Positions 47,271 through 59,268 of a DNA stretch of 64,000 nucleotides are shown piece after piece. The notes beneath the pieces were generated by a model, which made no database searches, was not told the origin of the DNA, and worked only from the letters and a program-made list of their open reading frames with translations. The translations under genes were made by a program, and so were the position numbers. The DNA is from Epiperipatus broadwayi (taxonomy: Eukaryota; Onychophora; Udeonychophora; Euonychophora; Peripatidae), in the NCBI GenBank assembly GCA_028023455.1, contig JAQFVV010000029.1, positions 10,646,644 through 10,710,643 on the forward strand. The letters are read 5' to 3'. Each line of letters opens with the position of its first letter. Positions within the stretch are counted from its first letter, which is position 1.

Positions 47271-47759
47271 TTTTATTAGTAATTCATTAAATTAGAGATT
47301 ATCCACTTAAGGAGTAATATTTTTTCAGTGCAGCAGTGAAAATTGCATTACAGAAATATTATTTATTAAAGCAACTTGTCATACAGTCATATAGATCGGA
47401 AATCAGTTAGGTTCTATATATTAAGATGACTTATAAGGCACAGAATAGAGGTGACTATAGTTATTAAAACACTAAGAGCTCCATAATATATAGAGGCTGA
47501 ACTGGTATGCTATCTATATAAATATACAGGCAAGTTGGTTTAGATTGAAAATTGTTATGAATCAATTTATGTTTAGCAGCAACGAATACTCCAACGATTA
47601 TAATTATTGTAAATACTAATAACTTTAATGCGGATCTCTAGCAATTAATTATTTGACAGCAAATAACGTTACCGAGTACGTATAAGAATGAAGTATGTCA
47701 CATTTGATCTGCGCATTTCCATTGTTCTGGGTAGTATCTTATGGTTTTAATTAGCCAAT

Positions 47760-48010
47760 AGCCTTTAGTATATCACAGACTGATAGTGTAATATGGAGAT
47801 AAAAGATAGTAGTTGGAAGGAACATTAGATCCTAAAAGTCCAAGAGCACTGATTCAAAACCCAAAGCTCTTCACTAATGAAAGTCGTACGCTTGAAACTA
47901 ATCTGGGGATTTTGGATAGGACAGCTTAGGATATGGCTTATTAAGCACCATTATAGAACATCTATGATTATTTACTAAAGCATACAGTAAGTGGAATAGA
48001 AAAGGTTATG
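47760..48010 (+). repeat. Diverged family A variant, opposite orientation
   Basis: Plus strand, in family order: body-like 'agataaaagatagtagttgg', 'attagatcctaaaagtcc', ribozyme region CTAATGA, stem II AAG...CTT, GAAA, CTAATC, TGGGG, then a decayed end. With the variant at 47.04 kb it may be an old, widely split inverted pair. Confidence 0.5.
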
Positions 48011-48925
48011 CTGCCATGAATTGATTATACATATATAATATAGATTCACACAGCAGCTCAAATTCAATTTATTCAGTATTTCAGCAAGAATACATGTAAT
48101 AACAATTGCGTAATAATATTTATACTACTGACGTAATCGTTTCTTAATTTACACCTTTATTTATTTTTTCATCAAGGTTAATATAAGATGGGGGAAGGGG
48201 ACGAATATTTAAGATAAATATCAAACATTTGGTTGATGAAAATTTAAAAAATAAAAACGTAAATTTCAATTTTAAAAACGTCTCTTTTTAAAATATTTTT
48301 ATGCGGACTATTTTTTTTTTAAATAATGGGGGAAGGAAATCAACAGTTCAGGAAATAACCTGAAAAACTTTTAATTAATACAATGAGATAAAAAGAAATC
48401 AGAAAGTTGTAGGTAAATGAAGTATTGTTCACAAACCCCGAAGACTCGTTAAGCAGGTACCATTGTATAATAACTAATCAAAAGTTGACAATAAAATCTA
48501 ATTACTATTACTATGAATTCTGGAGATGGAAAAATTATTTTATGTGCACCAAAGTTTATGGTATAGCTGAGGGCACATTTTTTTTCAAACACTTTATAAA
48601 TCTAAAATTAGCCACAAAACCCTAGCTTGTCATACTTAAATTTTAAATTAAGTAGTATCTGAATAAAGACATTTACCGCCAAAACAATTTGATGAGTATT
48701 AGATGACACTCCAACAACTGCACCGAACACCTTCAGCATTTTCGCGATATGGAAAACCTTAGGGGGAAAAAAAATTATTTGGTAATTCATTCAACAATTA
48801 AAACTACAATAGAGTTTAAATATTCTTATTTGCACAAAAAACTATCTGGAAATAAATCCGATTAATGATTGACCATCCTTGAAGAAATTGTTTATATCAA
48901 ATTTTTTAATTGGTTATTAATCTAT
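48011..48925. other. AT-rich spacer
   Basis: No supported feature. Confidence 0.4.
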
Positions 48926-48930
48926 GTCTA

Positions 48931-49360
48931 ACTGAAACACACAGGCTTATTATATACCTGTGTCTATATATGTAATATATAGGGTATATGAGCACAGACT
49001 TTCATATGACCTTAGGTCAACATGGGTGTGACAAGAATCTCGGCCTCAGGGTGGCCTTCGAGCATTCCATCATCAGATTTTCAATTGGATGGACGGTTGA
49101 AGAGTTGGAATGTGGAGTAGGTTGAAGCCTGTCCATTAAAGTATGAGGTTTGGCTATCTTAATACATATCTGAGCACTTGTAGCATGTATGTGTAGAGAT
49201 GATAATCTGGACCAACTGATGATTGCTGGTTTAGCATGAAATACGAATATTGGTGAGTATTTATCTTTTCAACATATATGTGTTCAAGTGTATCAGCGTG
49301 GACAGTGGTGGGTCATATGAAAGTCTGTGCTCATATACCCTATATAATCTACGTCTAGTA
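48931..49360 (+). mobile_element. Family C inverted-dimer retroelement, copy C6
   Basis: Left end gggtatatgagcacagactttcatatgacc (about 48980-49012) is the exact complement of the right end ggtcatatgaaagtctgtgctcatataccc (about 49313-49343). The interior is the sense body. About 70 bp at the left are nearly identical to copy C4, 5.8 kb away, which suggests fairly recent activity or gene conversion. Confidence 0.75.
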
Positions 49361-49369
49361 GAAGAAGCT

Positions 49370-50400
49370 GGTTGGTTTTTCAATGGACATTATTTATAAA
49401 ATGAAATTCGATTATTTTTAAGTGATTAACGTAAAAGAAAAATATTAATCACTTGAGGTTTTTTTTGTCAGTTTGAGACTTAAAATGTGTTTAATTTTAT
49501 TAAAAATGATTCATAGCCATTTCTATTCTGACATGATCGCAATCTAACATCTAAATTAGTTTAGGCTTTTCCTTACTAAGAAGAGCCTAAATTTATATAG
49601 GACTTTAATTCTAGCTTTAAGTCACAATGTAATAAAATTGAGAGCATAATTAATGTTTTAATAATTTCTTGATTTGAAAAACTAGCTTGTAATAAATAAA
49701 GATTTATTTAACAATCAGGAAATTTGATGACACCGCCCCCACTCTAACCAATCACTAATTAGTTTGTTTTTTCTGATATATATATATTTTATATTATGAA
49801 CTTCATCTTCACCTGCAGATTAAATAAATAAATAATCGAATGGTACCGGAAATGACAATATTGAGCATGGTTCATGTACCCATTTTTTATAAAAACATCA
49901 ATGATATCAAAAGTCTTAATTTGATTTTATAATAATAATGACAAAATTCTTTATAGATTAGGAATATAGTATTATGATATATAATAAAACAATGAATGCA
50001 TGCAATAGTAAATTGATATACATAAATAATCAGAAGTTGATGGAATGGACACTGAATTTTAAAAAAATGAATAATAGGAAGATCATCATGACATGACAAA
50101 TTAAAAATATGTTGAAATCAAGAGTATAATCAATCAATACAAAACAGAGAACTATGGTGAACATGTGGTAAAATCATCTTGCAGTACATTGAAAGGTAGA
50201 TTAAATAAATGGCTAATTGTAAAGTTTTATTCTGAATTTTAAATCTATAAATATGTGTCAAAATTAAGTACAATATAATTATTATTTCAATTTTCTGCAT
50301 TGCAGTGGCATTCTCTATCATAGTTCATACCAAACCAAATGGATTCAGTTTGCAAATTATAATATGCTGTATATTATCTTGGACAATATAATATGGTTAA
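49370..50400. other. AT-rich spacer
   Basis: No supported gene. TA repeat near 49775. Confidence 0.4.
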
Positions 50401-50416
50401 AGTGATTACTAAGAGT

Positions 50417-52383
50417 GTTTTCCTGAAGGTTTGTGATGATGATGTTCTAGTTGTACTTTTATATTGTACTATTTCCACCATCTAACGTGTGTTGAATGTC
50501 TTTAAAAAAATTAACTTCATTTAAATATTCCAAATACATTCGGCTGTTAGTAATAGCCTATCAAACAGGTTAGTATATGCACAATGTTTTGAGAAATATT
50601 ATTCTTCCCTCTTCTTCAGGTGTTGCTGATCTGACCAGTGACAGTACTAGCATGGGATTTAAACCTGGACTCTTAGATTCTTGTGTATTGAATTTTAAGG
50701 TATAATTCTAACCAACTGAGCCATCCTGCCAAAGGCAACAGTCTGTAGAAATTTCATATACTTATCTATAAAGTTCCTTCTAATTTTTCCACTTTTTCCT
50801 AAGAGCAAAGTTGATTAGTGGTTTCCATACATCATGTATAGTCACACTAGGTTGGCTTATGGGATTTTTTGCCATTGTCATTGGTGTGGAAAGTTTATTC
50901 AAAAATGTATCATGTGTAGAAGCATTGTCTATTGTAAGGAAAATATTAAATGGTGATAATAGTTTACAAACCAAAAACAGTTTTTCCTATTGATAGTATA
51001 GTGGAACTATTAACATTCTGCATAAAAACAACCTACTTTCGATATAACACAGAATTCTTCCAACAAAATCAAGGAATGGCTATGTCTCCCCTGATTAGCA
51101 ATATTTATAGGGAAGAACTTGAAACCTTAGCCATAAAAGCTACTCCATATCCACCTAAAATGGATGGTACATGTTGTACAGGAAAATGGTGAAGCACTGC
51201 TACAAACTTTCTGGAAACACATCAATAATATATCCTCTTCAATTAAATTTACAATAGAATCAGAACAAGAACAAAAATTGGCATTCTTAGATGTAATTGT
51301 GACAAGACTCCATCATGGCAAAATCAAAACTACAGTTTACCAAAAACCTACACATACTGGAAAATACCTAGCCTATATATCCTATCACACCAGAAACACA
51401 AAACATGGAGTTATACTATCACTCTGAAACAGAGCAAAAGAAGTTTGTTCAGAAGCCAGCAATTTGGAAAAAGAAAAGATCTATATAGAACAAACTCTTA
51501 TGAAAAATGGTTATCCATCAGCTGCTATTAAGAAAACGTTAAATAGATAACAAAAAGAACCATCAAGAGAAAAGGCAATTATTGGTACTATAGTGTACCC
51601 ATATATTTCAAAAAAATAGCAGACAAATTAGAAAAATCTGTAATCAGTATAACATCAGAACAGCTTTCTAGAGGCATACCACCCTACAACAAATTCTAAC
51701 ATCTACAAAGCCTAAACTTGAAATGATGAAAAGAAAAAACTGCATCTATGAAATGCCATGTGAATGTGGAAGAACAGTCATCCCATTGAAAAGCACTTGC
51801 AAGAATATAAACTAATGATTAGAAGAGAGAAAACATGTGTCTAAGGTAGCAGACCATGTATGTGCCAATGAACATATGTTCAGTTGGGAAAATACAAAAA
51901 TATTGGATAGAGAAGAAAAGGTACAAAAGAAAATTTAAAGAAGCTGCTCACATAACAATGGCAAAAAATCCTATAAACCAACCTAGTGTGACTATACATA
52001 ATGTATGGAAATGACTAATTAACTTTGATCCTAGGAAAAAGGGGAGAAATCCAGAAGGAACTTCATAGATAAGTATATGAAATTTTGATAGACTGTTGCC
52101 TTTGGCAGGATGACTCAGTTGGTTAGAGCATTATCTTAAAATTCAATATTCAAGAAACTAAGAGTCCAGGTTTGAATCCCTTGCTATTACTGTCACTGGT
52201 CAAGTCAGCAACACCTGAAGAGGGAAGAATAATACCTCTTGAAATGTTGTGTCTATACTAACCTGTTTGAAGTGCTATTACTAACAGTTGAATGTATTTG
52301 GAATATTTAAATAAAGTTACATTTTTCTGAAGACATTCAATACACATATTAGATGATGGAAATAGTCCAATATAAAAATACCT
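50417..52383 (+). mobile_element. Penelope-like element inside a long inverted repeat
   Basis: A single 1,967-bp insertion flanked by an exact 14-bp target-site duplication (tgattactaagagt, 50403-50416 and 52384-52397). The left about 470 bp is an inverted copy of the element's 3' end: family B 3' UTR plus about 100 bp of C-terminal coding DNA (the minus strand reads ITMAKNPISQPSVTIHDVWK-like sequence). The right end is the same in sense. Between them is a 5'-truncated PLE reading frame. PLEs are reverse-transcriptase elements with a GIY-YIG nuclease, known for odd inverted and tandem termini. The 3' UTR includes a tRNA-like segment (ctcagttggttagagc ... ggtttgaatccc). Confidence 0.85.
50885..52062 (+). 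pseudogene. Penelope-like reverse transcriptase and GIY-YIG endonuclease, truncated
   Basis: Starts mid-reverse transcriptase at LFKNVSCVEALSIVRKILN. It continues with ELLTFCIKTTYFRYN and FFQQNQGMAMSPLISNIYRE (the PLE 'GxAMGSPLSP' box, one Gly lost), then AFLDVIVTRLHHGKIKTTVY followed by QKPTHTGKYL, a hallmark PLE stretch. Near 51740 comes IYEMPCECGRTVIP, where the GIY-YIG motif 'CGKxYIG' is damaged, then KVADHVCANEHMFSWENTKI (about 51845). The end is MAKNPINQPSVTIHNVWK. The reverse transcriptase would copy element RNA and the nuclease would nick the target. Multiple stops and frameshifts, about half the protein missing, so inactive. Confidence 0.85.
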
Positions 52384-52399
52384 TGATTACTAAGAGTAT

Positions 52400-53285
52400 T
52401 GAAATATTTTCTTTTAAGAGAATGATAATCATATAGAAAAAAAATAGTCTTCTTATTTAGAATCCATTATTGTGTGTGTTGTGGATTAATTTAAAGAACC
52501 AGCACATGGGACTCCATTTAGTACTTTAAGCATCACATTTATTGGTTATTTATCAAAAAATGGGCAAATTCTCAACATCAACTGTATATCTTTCTCCAAT
52601 TTTTTTGTCTACTAATTTAATTTTCAGACTCCTCGTACTAACTTTTGTATTTCAGATCACACACTTTTTTTTTCTTTACATAGTTCTCTTCTGTTTACTT
52701 TACACAGGCTCTTTTAATATATTCATCATAATTTCCCTAGATTTAAGTATATACTTAATCCAATTTCTTAATTACTTTTTGTTTTTTTAAAAAAATCATT
52801 TCTCTTCAACATTTCAGAATTTCAGATAATATCCTAATAAATTATTATACTCTTATTGCAATTTATAATTCAATATTTTTACATCTTCTTTTCTAGAAGT
52901 TAGATTGTAAAGTGAACTGGATTGATGTACTTAATTTCAGTAGCATAATTTATACAAGGATAATGTTTTAGTTGCTTCCTTTAATTCTTTATATTTATAT
53001 ATATTGCTCTACATGTAGCTGAAAATAAAATGTATCAAAGATTTGATAAGCAATATAAGTTGCCACCAGCAAAGTTTCTGTCTATCACTATGGTATTTAT
53101 TTTCCATTTCTACTATTTTCTGTATTTATCCTTTATTTTCTCCAACCCCCTGAAAAACATTAGATTAACATTTTATTGTGTATATATACATATATTCGAA
53201 ATGCTCCATATCTATATTATTCCAGCCATATTTCCCCTTTAAATAAAGAAAGCTTGAATTTTTTTTTTTAATTTAATGGTAGTTT
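52400..53285. other. AT- and T-rich spacer
   Basis: No supported feature. Short hydrophobic open frames arise from T-rich sequence. Confidence 0.4.
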
Positions 53286-53287
53286 CT

Positions 53288-54302
53288 CAAAACATTTATT
53301 AAACTAATTAATATGGATGGTATATTACAAATATGGAGATGAGTTATGGAACTAACATTATTGAGTTAAACAGGGTTAGGTATTTAGTGGTTAAGTTCTT
53401 TGTTAACTTTATTAGAGAGTCTGATATAGCTTCCATGTCTCTTGAAAAATGAATGTTGTGGCAAGAGTTTTGTCTCTTTGTTTAATTTTCTCTATGCTTT
53501 GAATAAATAATGAGTTTTCATCTGGCTTGGGATGTTGGTATTGTGCCTTGCACCTTACAATCCAAATGGCATAGGTGATGAAAATTGACAGCCTGATTGT
53601 AGGAATATCTCTTCCACGAATGCATTCTTTTATATTAAGTATTTTGTAGTAGTCTATCTTTGAATTGTTAAATATTATTGTTTTAATATTACCTAGACCC
53701 ATGCATGTTTTAATTATGTGGTCAAATGTTTCCTCATCCCTGCCACAGCTGTGGCAAATTGATTGGACTTTGGTGATAGATCTTTTATATCTGAGGAACC
53801 AGTTGACCGGCATGGCATCCAGATTAATTTTAAGTAAGTAATCTAAGTATTTTGGTTCTAGAGCCCAATACTTGAATAGGGTAATCAGCTTGTGATTAGT
53901 TATTCCTAATCTTGTAGTAGAGATTTGATTATTTTGTTTTAGGATGCGATGGGCATCCCATAGCTTGATCTTGCTTTGATAGTTGTTATGGGCATTTGTA
54001 TTTTGTTGCATTGTTGACAGGATTAGATGGTCAAGCCAGCTTAATTTTTTTTTGGGGGGGGGTGTTGGTAGGAATTATGGATTCAGTGATCTGGTCATGG
54101 CCATACTTTTGGACTAGATTATATATCAGAGTGTGTGATTTCTGATAGTTAATTGAAGTGATGGAATGTAGTGACATTCCATTTAATCTTTTGTTTTCCT
54201 GCATGTTTCTCATGCTGATGGAAACAGTTTGTCCTTTCCATAGTAATCTTGAGCAATATTGCTCAATTTTCTTGATGAATGTTTTATTTGCATTCATCAT
54301 TG
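53288..54302 (-). pseudogene. L1/Tx1-like LINE ORF2 C-terminus, 5'-truncated (copy C)
   Basis: Two open minus-strand segments, 54300-54031 and 54011-53412, separated by a G run that shifts frame at about 54053. The first reads NANKTFIKKIEQYCSRLLWK, the reverse transcriptase thumb. The second contains YWALEPKYLDYLLKINLDA and a knuckle CHSCGRDEETFDHIIKTC (about residues 87-105, C-x2-C-x8-H-x4-C), typical of LINE ORF2 C-termini and thought to bind RNA. Its 3' UTR matches the fragment at 14893-15123. The 199-codon frame is intact, so it is younger than copies A and B. Abrupt 5' end near 54302. Confidence 0.75.
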
Positions 54303-54510
54303 GCAGGTAGTACGCAATTTACAGCATAATTTAATGGTAGTTGAGGCAGGTTTAAGAAATTAACCGAAATTACTTCTGCAGATTTAAGGATTGTTTGTAA
54401 TAGTTTTATTATTTCAATTATAATTATAATTTTGTTTTTAATTAACGGACATTTTATTTATTTTACATATATTGAAGACAACGGATTTAAGTAATTTTCG
54501 AAAACGGTGA

Positions 54511-55398
54511 ATCGTTAAGGAATGGCGGAGACAATGTAAAAGAATTATTAAGCTGAAATGCAAACTTCGTTTTTTCAAGAATTGTAAAGTTTTTCAGGTA
54601 TTCCCGAATTGTTGTAACATAAAGTTGAATAGCTGTATAAATTTAATACCGAAATGTTTGGATAAATTAAAATTAATCATTTTAAATAATATTTTTAAAA
54701 GGTGTAAAAAGGAACTTTTTGATATTCAAAAATATTTGAAAGCAATTGAACATTTAATAATTTTAAATGAATGGTGTGCTTGGAATGAATATAAAATTGT
54801 TTGTAAAAATAGATTTAAATTAAATGAACTTAAATTATATAATAAATTTGAGAAAAAAGTTGATTTTTTATTTAATAAGCGATATCCACATGCTTATAAT
54901 AAGTTAAACTTTATTAATTTATCGAATAATAGGATACATTTAATTCAGAAATACGTTTTAAGTCACGGAGCTAAATACGTTGGTGGTATTTGGAAAGATT
55001 ACAATTTGGAACTAATTGCAGCTGTTCAAAATTCATTTGAAATGATTCCTGGTAATGATAATTTTGCTGATGATATTATTAAGAAAATTAATTGTAATAA
55101 ATTTAATACAATGCCTTATGATAAATCATGGGAATTGGCTATTTCGGAATTTAAACGGAGATTGAAGAATGATAATATGATTTGTTTGAAAGAAGACAAA
55201 GGATTGCGTATGTGCTTGTTGACAAAATGTCAATATATTGATAAAGTTAAAATGCAAATGGAGAAACTTGGTTTCTTTTTGATTGAAGAATATAATATGG
55301 ATGATCAAAGAATAAAATTTATTAACAATATTTTAAAAAGTGCTAAAAATAAAGCTTTAAGTAATTATGTATACTATATGATATATATAAAATTCTAA
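54511..55398 (+). CDS. Unbroken ORF resembling the N-terminal region of a Penelope-like reverse transcriptase
   Basis: An open frame of about 295 codons (after a stop at 54508-54510) with no stop until 55396-55398, striking among the wreckage around it. There is no in-frame ATG for roughly the first 175 codons. The first Met is in NSFEMIPGN, so the usual start must be lost, spliced in, or non-standard; the frame is often drawn from a TTG at 54625. It has a basic N-terminus (KEWRRQCKRIIKLK), then LINLSNN-type text (FINLSNNRIHLIQKYVLSHG, about residue 135), which resembles the 'NLS...LLSKGL' motif before PLE reverse transcriptases. Then RLKNDNMICLKEDKG and a QYIDKV segment, like the 'KADKGN..VxMDxxxY' box that opens the PLE finger domain. 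It stops before the catalytic palm. A 3'-truncated PLE is unusual. A decayed element, an exon, or a co-opted fragment are all possible. The PLE reading is an inference from motifs. Confidence 0.5.
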   Translation: MVKEWRRQCKRIIKLKCKLRFFKNCKVFQVFPNCCNIKLNSCINLIPKCLDKLKLIILNNIFKRCKKELFDIQKYLKAIEHLIILNEWCAWNEYKIVCKNRFKLNELKLYNKFEKKVDFLFNKRYPHAYNKLNFINLSNNRIHLIQKYVLSHGAKYVGGIWKDYNLELIAAVQNSFEMIPGNDNFADDIIKKINCNKFNTMPYDKSWELAISEFKRRLKNDNMICLKEDKGLRMCLLTKCQYIDKVKMQMEKLGFFLIEEYNMDDQRIKFINNILKSAKNKALSNYVYYMIYIKF

Positions 55399-55429
55399 GG
55401 CAATATGTGGTTTACTTATACTGATTGTT

Positions 55430-55560
55430 TCATATATGTAAGAAGAGAGATTTAAATTCAGTATTTTTTAGTCTATTAATCAATCTTCAGTTTTTCAATG
55501 AAAGGATGGCTGAATAGGTGGAAGGATGAGAAGATTGAATTATTAGTGCATGAATAAGGC
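55430..55560. repeat. Family C fragments, inverted
   Basis: 'catatatgtaagaagagagatttaaattcag' is an antisense family C end. 'ggatggctgaataggtggaaggatgagaagattgaa' is sense family C body (compare 22206-22237). A small collapsed inverted dimer. Confidence 0.5.
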
Positions 55561-55679
55561 AAAAAGTTAAAAAAATAGATCATATTAGTATCATGTGTAA
55601 AAGTGTCATTGACATATTTGTATGTTATTAATGTTTACAATTAAAAGTTACATGAATATAAAGACTAATGGCTTTATTA

Positions 55680-55795
55680 TTTAGGAGTTCATAAGAAGTT
55701 CATGTGCCAGAACTGAGGGCAGAAGATTCAATCGTGGTACCTTCCACTCCAAAGTTGGACACTCTATCATTGTGCCAAACCATGTAGGCATAATT
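55680..55795 (-). repeat. Family G tRNA-like SINE copy
   Basis: Shares 'gagttcataagaagtt' with the copy at 29.46 kb. The minus strand has an A-box-like GGCACAATGATAGAGTG and a B-box-like GATTGAATC region. Diverged. Confidence 0.45.
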
Positions 55796-55884
55796 ACGTA
55801 TAGTACAATAAAAGTGATTAATAACCCTTTGGGTATATATTGAAAACTGCCATTGTGTGTGTTATTATAAATTTATATATATAA

Positions 55885-56042
55885 ATAGAAGGACTTGAAC
55901 TCAGACCTTCAAGCTCCCATAACTATTTACTCCATCTTATACAACTAATACCCATGCCCACATATATGTTAAAAAAATAAATAATCAATTGTGTAAGATG
56001 GAGTGGATAGCTGTGGAAGATTGAAAGTCTGAGTTCAAGTCC
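55885..56042. repeat. Family C minimal inverted dimer, copy C7
   Basis: Left 'ggacttgaactcagaccttcaagctcc' and 'ctccatcttatacaa' are complemented on the right by 'ttgtgtaagatggag' and 'gattgaaagtctgagttcaagtcc'. Only the tRNA-related 3' ends are present, facing each other with a short loop and no body. Confidence 0.7.
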
Positions 56043-56089
56043 TATTTACATTAAGTTTAGTATAGATAATATATGTATTTAAATACTAT

Positions 56090-58005
56090 ATATTTATATA
56101 TGAAACAGTACTGAATTTTAAACAGAATTTGTTTCACTATCTATATTTGACTGATAGACTATATGGTAATTGTAAGAATTCTAGAAATAATTATATTGTA
56201 ATGGACCATACAGACATGACTCAATAGATAAATATGTGAATAAATTCTGTAACCAAAGGAAATATTAGAATCATAATCTGAAATGCATATTACTGATATC
56301 TCATCAAGCAATTTAATAAGCTATCATGTTAAAGCAGTTAAATGATTATGAAAACTTATATGCTTGCTAGGTTATCTTAATTATAGTTTCATATGCCTTG
56401 CATCATCTTCCAATTATACAATTCATAAAAGTAAAATTACATCATCTCTCTTATGGTCATCATTAGGATAATGTAATGATGATGCCTTGCATTTATAATT
56501 GATGGTACTAGATGGACACCACCTGCAATATCTAGAATATAGAACCATGACTACCTCATAACCAAATTAGCTACCATTATTTCCCACAGTGCTAGCTTTA
56601 TATATGAAATAACTAATTACTGTATGCCAATTTGAAACTTAATATTTGATTATCAAACACATTGTATAATTCAAATAGTATATAAAATTGAAAATAAAGA
56701 AATAGAAAAGCTTTAAACATTAACAAAACAAATAATTTAATAAAATGTTTTTGAACTAATACAAAACGAGCATTTCCTGAATCAAATAATTAATAATCTT
56801 AATTTTCATATCAATTTTAAAATAATAGTTCTAAGATTAACATAACTTAATTCCACTCCTCTATTATGACAGATATAAATTGTATATGAAACTTTCGATG
56901 TGGTAAAAGGGACAGTCTGTATTGCATACAATTTTAAATGTATATAAGCAATGAAGTAAAATCAAGTTTTCTTTCCTAAAATTAATTGAAAGATAACTTT
57001 CTATTTTTGCTAAATATAAAAACATATGACATGAAGGAGAGAAATCAAATATTACATTTACCATATTAAAAAACTCTAAATATTAAACATTAGAATAAAT
57101 AAAAAAAAAAAACGTTCAAATTTAAGATAAATTATTAATAAAAAAATTATAAACAGTTTAAAACATAAATATAAACCTCATCTAAAGAGAGTTTTAGAGA
57201 TAGAATTTTAGTAGAATTTCACCAATTTATACATATTTTGAATATTCTAAGCTAGTTTGAACTCCTGTTAAGCACATTCTAGGTTATTCAAATTCTTTCT
57301 AATATGTATCTTTCTGATGAATTACCCCTGTATAATAAATTTCTTCTTTCTCTTGCCTTGAGATTTCTTTTTTGGGCAATAGTTTCAATTCTATTTCATT
57401 TTCACCATTACACATGGAGATTTGGCAATCAGGACTTTGATATCACCCACATCATAAGAGAGGAAATTCAAAAACTGGAGACAACTCTTTAAAAGATTAA
57501 GCAAGCTACATCTCAACAGGATCAGCTACAACTGGTTAATTGGGGAAATGTAGCCACTCATTTTGGTGGCTATAGCTATGTAGTGAAATGTTGCCATTCT
57601 GCTATGATGCATCTTAAGCTTCTATATGGATTAGCAGGTTTTTTTTTTGCTTGACAACCACCATCTCTTAAATTGCAATAAAAAACTTTTCTGGTCAAAA
57701 AAAAAAACAATTTGTGGAAACAGTCTGCTTGAATTTAGTATGCAACTACTAAATGCTGAAACATTAAATTTCTCTGAGGTTTGAAACACTACTTTAAATA
57801 GTTTCTCTACTTAGGATACAATTAAGACTTTACTATTGTTTCACAATTAAGTACATATGTTACTAATTAACTAAATGCAAATGCACTAATTAATTAAATA
57901 TATGTTTTTCTGTTTTTCAATAAACAAGCTTTATTACTTATTGCTATGATATTTATTGGATTAATTAAATTTCAAAACATCTTAATCCAATTTTTTTTTA
58001 CATTA
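56090..58005. other. AT-rich spacer, no gene seen
   Basis: Short open frames only. No repeat family recognised. Confidence 0.4.
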
Positions 58006-58009
58006 ATAC

Positions 58010-58540
58010 TATTTTTAGATTGTGAACTGAACTGATAAAAATTTAATTAAAGAATTAACATAATGGCGATCAATAAAATTCCAAGAAGTATTTGCTGATT
58101 GCAAATATTTCCTGATGAGACTAAATTGTTTTATATGCTTGCTATCTGGATAGCAGCTAAATGAAGAATTAAGTTTCTAGCGCTTTCAAATGGAGTTACA
58201 GGTGGACTGTTGCAGAGACAGAAAGGAACTTATAGTAGGTCGCATTGCTATGCTATGATATGTTTATGTGTAGCTTAACTTGACTGGGGCCTAGAAGTGC
58301 TTAAATCAAGCCCATTGGGAATTGATTTTGTAGCAGCCAGACGGAAAGTAAATCGAGGGAATTGAATATTAGTGAATTGTTACAGACTATTCGCTATTCA
58401 GATTATAATTTATTGCGTATTTATTCGCTGGTTACCCAATCTTAGTTGGAGACACAGCAAGGGGTCCATGTTTTACAGAGTTTGCCTTGATAAGGACACG
58501 TTAGTATTGAAAGCGCTTGGCAATTATTTTAATGATATAT
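58010..58540 (+). repeat. Diverged solo-LTR-like relic related to the TRIM element
   Basis: The first about 130 bp follow the TRIM LTR: 'tttagattgtg', 'aatttaattaa', 'taatggcgatc', 'attccaagaagtatttgctgattgcaaatatttc'. The rest diverges and has no 29-bp units. Ends are unclear. Probably a solo LTR of a related family; a host sequence captured by the LTR is less likely. Confidence 0.55.
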
Positions 58541-58559
58541 ATTAATAATATTATCTCTG

Positions 58560-59253
58560 CTAAATAACAACAGAAGTATTGGTTATTATTAATTCCTAAA
58601 ATTTATGTAAATAAGCTACAAAGGGTTATTTAAACCTAAAGAATATATTGCCTTACTTCTTTTTCAATATTTTTTTAAATTGATACATACTCAATTATAT
58701 ATCTACTTTTCTATAACTTACATTTAAAAAAAGCTAATAGCTAAGTTCTAAATTAGGTACATTTTAAAAACTACTTTGAAAATTATCGATAATGAGTAGG
58801 TAACTTGACATTTATTTAAAAAAAATAATTTTAATATCTTTTGACACAAATAGAAAAATAAAAAAATCTGACAGTAAAGAAGTGATTTGTGGGAAGCAAT
58901 AATTTGTTTTACAGTAAAATGTATAATTTAGATTTTACAATAAAAGATTAAAGAAGAATAAAACATTTCCCAGACATTTTGAAAAACTTACTATTTTTAT
59001 TTATAGCAAGTTATTTCTTAAAGCTAAAATAAATAAATTATAAACCATTACGATATATTTAAAAAAATATATAATATACAAGTAAATAGATAAAAAACAA
59101 ATACAATTACATAGATAGAATTACATAATATAAGATACAATAATAATGTATATAAGAGTTGTAATAAGGGATAATCTAAGATCAGTTTTGTTTTAGTGCT
59201 TGTCTATAAAGGTCCTTTGATTAAAAACTTTACAAACATTGGGAAATCTTAAC
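58560..59253. other. AT-rich spacer
   Basis: No supported feature. Confidence 0.4.
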
Positions 59254-59268
59254 ACTAATATGCATTTA

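Noticed and set aside
52201-52256. Hammerhead-like CTGAAGA...CCTCTTGAAA in the family B/PLE 3' UTR
   Set aside because: The core boxes are suggestive, and an ancestral hammerhead is possible, but stem I does not pair and helix III and the cleavage position are poor in all copies here.
52542-52790. 82-codon Phe/Leu-rich frame as a transmembrane protein
   Set aside because: Low-complexity T-rich DNA; no supporting feature.
57304-57492. 62-codon hydrophobic frame as a host membrane protein
   Set aside because: No recognised domain, start context or splice context; T-rich sequence readily gives such frames.
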